Shown here: positions 63,581 through 64,000 of the stretch, piece after piece
How positions within the stretch are numbered: position 1 is the first letter of the stretch
Layout of the letters: each line of letters starts with the position of its first letter
Source of the DNA: Desulfofundulus australicus DSM 11792
GTDB lineage: Bacteria > Bacillota > Desulfotomaculia > Desulfotomaculales > Desulfovirgulaceae
DNA length: 64,000 nt
Direction: 5' to 3'
Assembly (NCBI RefSeq): GCF_900129285.1
Contig: NZ_FQUW01000008.1
Location: 79,563-143,562, forward strand
Program-made: the position numbers and the translations under genes
The notes under the pieces: model-generated
The model's database searches: none
What the model saw: the letters and a program-made list of their open reading frames with translations, nothing else
Told to the model about the DNA's origin: nothing

Positions 63581-64000
63581 ATCGAGTAGGAGGGGGCGGC
63601 TAGCCCCCGTCCTCTCACACCACCGGACATGCGGGTCCGCATCCGGCGGTTCACCAAGCTTGACGAAGATAAGAATAACGTTCGGTTAAGCTCATCAGGC
63701 CCTGGGACTGCCAGTAGGCGTTGCCCAGGGCTCTATTCATTGGCCCGTGGGCCATCCGCCATGGCCCTTTGCGAGCGTTGGCGAATTCATGTACCACCCA
63801 TTCAGGCAGTCCCAGTGCACGCAGCTCGCGGTACCTTGTCCGCACTCGCTTCCACTGCTTCCAGAGGCACATGCGCAGCCTCCTCCGCATCCAGCCTTCC
63901 AGGTTCCTGAAAATGCTGGGCGTTTCAGCCAGGGCAAAGTAGCCCATCCATCCGCCCAGGTAGGCGTTTAACCGCTCTATGCGCTCAGCCATGCTTACGG
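63581..64000 (-). mobile_element. 3' end of a group II intron, cut by the window edge
   Basis: Beyond the maturase stop the minus strand has a domain V-like hairpin (ACCGCCGGATGCGG...CCGCATGTCCGGTGGT, about 63607-63645) and a domain VI-like GC hairpin (GGGGGC-TAGCC-GCCCCC). It ends CCTACTCGAT at 63581, a typical intron 3' terminus with a bulged A. The 5' part lies outside the window. The 3' exon is the untranslated stretch upstream of the DHH-CBS fusion gene. Confidence 0.8.
63651..64000 (-). CDS. ltrA: Group II intron reverse transcriptase/maturase, C-terminal part
   Basis: The last ~116 codons of an intron-encoded protein, open at the window edge. The maturase (GIIM) signature is ERIERLNAYLGGWMGYFALA with WMRRRLRMCLWKQWKR, followed by LRALGLPEWVVHEFANARKG and AYWQSQGLMSLTERYSYLRQ. 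The reverse transcriptase part lies outside. The frame continues unbroken to base 64000, so the Met at 63992 is not a true start. Confidence 0.9.
   Translation of the reverse strand, partial: VSMAERIERLNAYLGGWMGYFALAETPSIFRNLEGWMRRRLRMCLWKQWKRVRTRYRELRALGLPEWVVHEFANARKGPWRMAHGPMNRALGNAYWQSQGLMSLTERYSYLRQAW

Noticed and set aside
63541..63581. Terminator-targeted class C intron insertion judged from CCGGCC...GGCCGG beside the 3' end
   Set aside because: The hairpin is on the 3' exon side, whereas class C introns follow a terminator in the 5' exon, which lies outside the window.

Overview
The window looks like the chromosome of an endospore-forming, flagellated clostridial Firmicute of the Desulfotomaculum/Pelotomaculum type. 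This rests on sporulation genes (spoIVA, spoIIP, spmA/spmB, gerW), Gram-positive motility genes (csrA-fliW-hag), an IspH-ribosomal S1 fusion typical of clostridia, moderately high GC, frequent GTG/TTG starts behind strong Shine-Dalgarno sequences, and c-di-GMP and c-di-AMP riboswitches. The genus is an inference.

Layout. (1) 1-18200, motility and chemotaxis: a flagellin gene cut by the left edge, csrA, fliW, a PIN-domain gene, remnants of a HEPN-MNT pair, fliD, fliS, a FliT/FlgN-like gene, flaG, a frameshifted cheB, cheA, cheW, motA, motB, three chemoreceptors and an HD-GYP phosphodiesterase. Sigma-28 type promoters precede hag, fliD and two receptors. Two closely similar c-di-GMP-I riboswitches with terminators precede the HD-GYP gene and the soluble receptor. 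(2) 18300-19430: a tRNA-Val(CAC) gene and, about 1 kb away, a degenerate copy of its 3' half plus terminator. The two repeats bracket a mazEF-type toxin-antitoxin pair. (3) 19500-31900, core genes: comB-like, ubiB, a LysM/SleB hydrolase behind a c-di-AMP riboswitch, thrB-hom, spoIVA, a LysM-NlpC/P60 protein, gpsA-plsY-der. (4) 31900-40350: a DUF512 PDZ/radical-SAM-like protein, the YIEGIA pair, spoIIP, a DUF1614 protein, ispH-rpsA, plsC, cmk. (5) 40430-53000, aromatic amino acid supra-operon (transcribed leftward): aroH and a hutP-like gene, then trpEGDCFBA, two DAHP synthases, tyrA and aroA. The trp leader holds eleven evenly spaced triplets (ten NAG, one ATG) followed by a terminator, the layout of a TRAP attenuator. 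A second, less regular NAG cluster lies in the leader of the downstream aroF-tyrA-aroA unit. (6) 53000-63500: rluB, spmAB, a flavoprotein, gerW, a DUF2953 gene, a Gmad2-like lipoprotein, trpS, a site-2 protease and a DHH-CBS-tRNA nucleotidyltransferase fusion. (7) 63581-64000: the 3' end of a group II intron with the C-terminus of its maturase.

Working together: CsrA, FliW and Hag form a partner-switching circuit that meters flagellin; c-di-GMP probably sets receptor and phosphodiesterase levels through the riboswitches; and the aromatic genes appear to be governed by tryptophan-responsive RNA elements. No CRISPR array, prophage or rRNA operon is visible.
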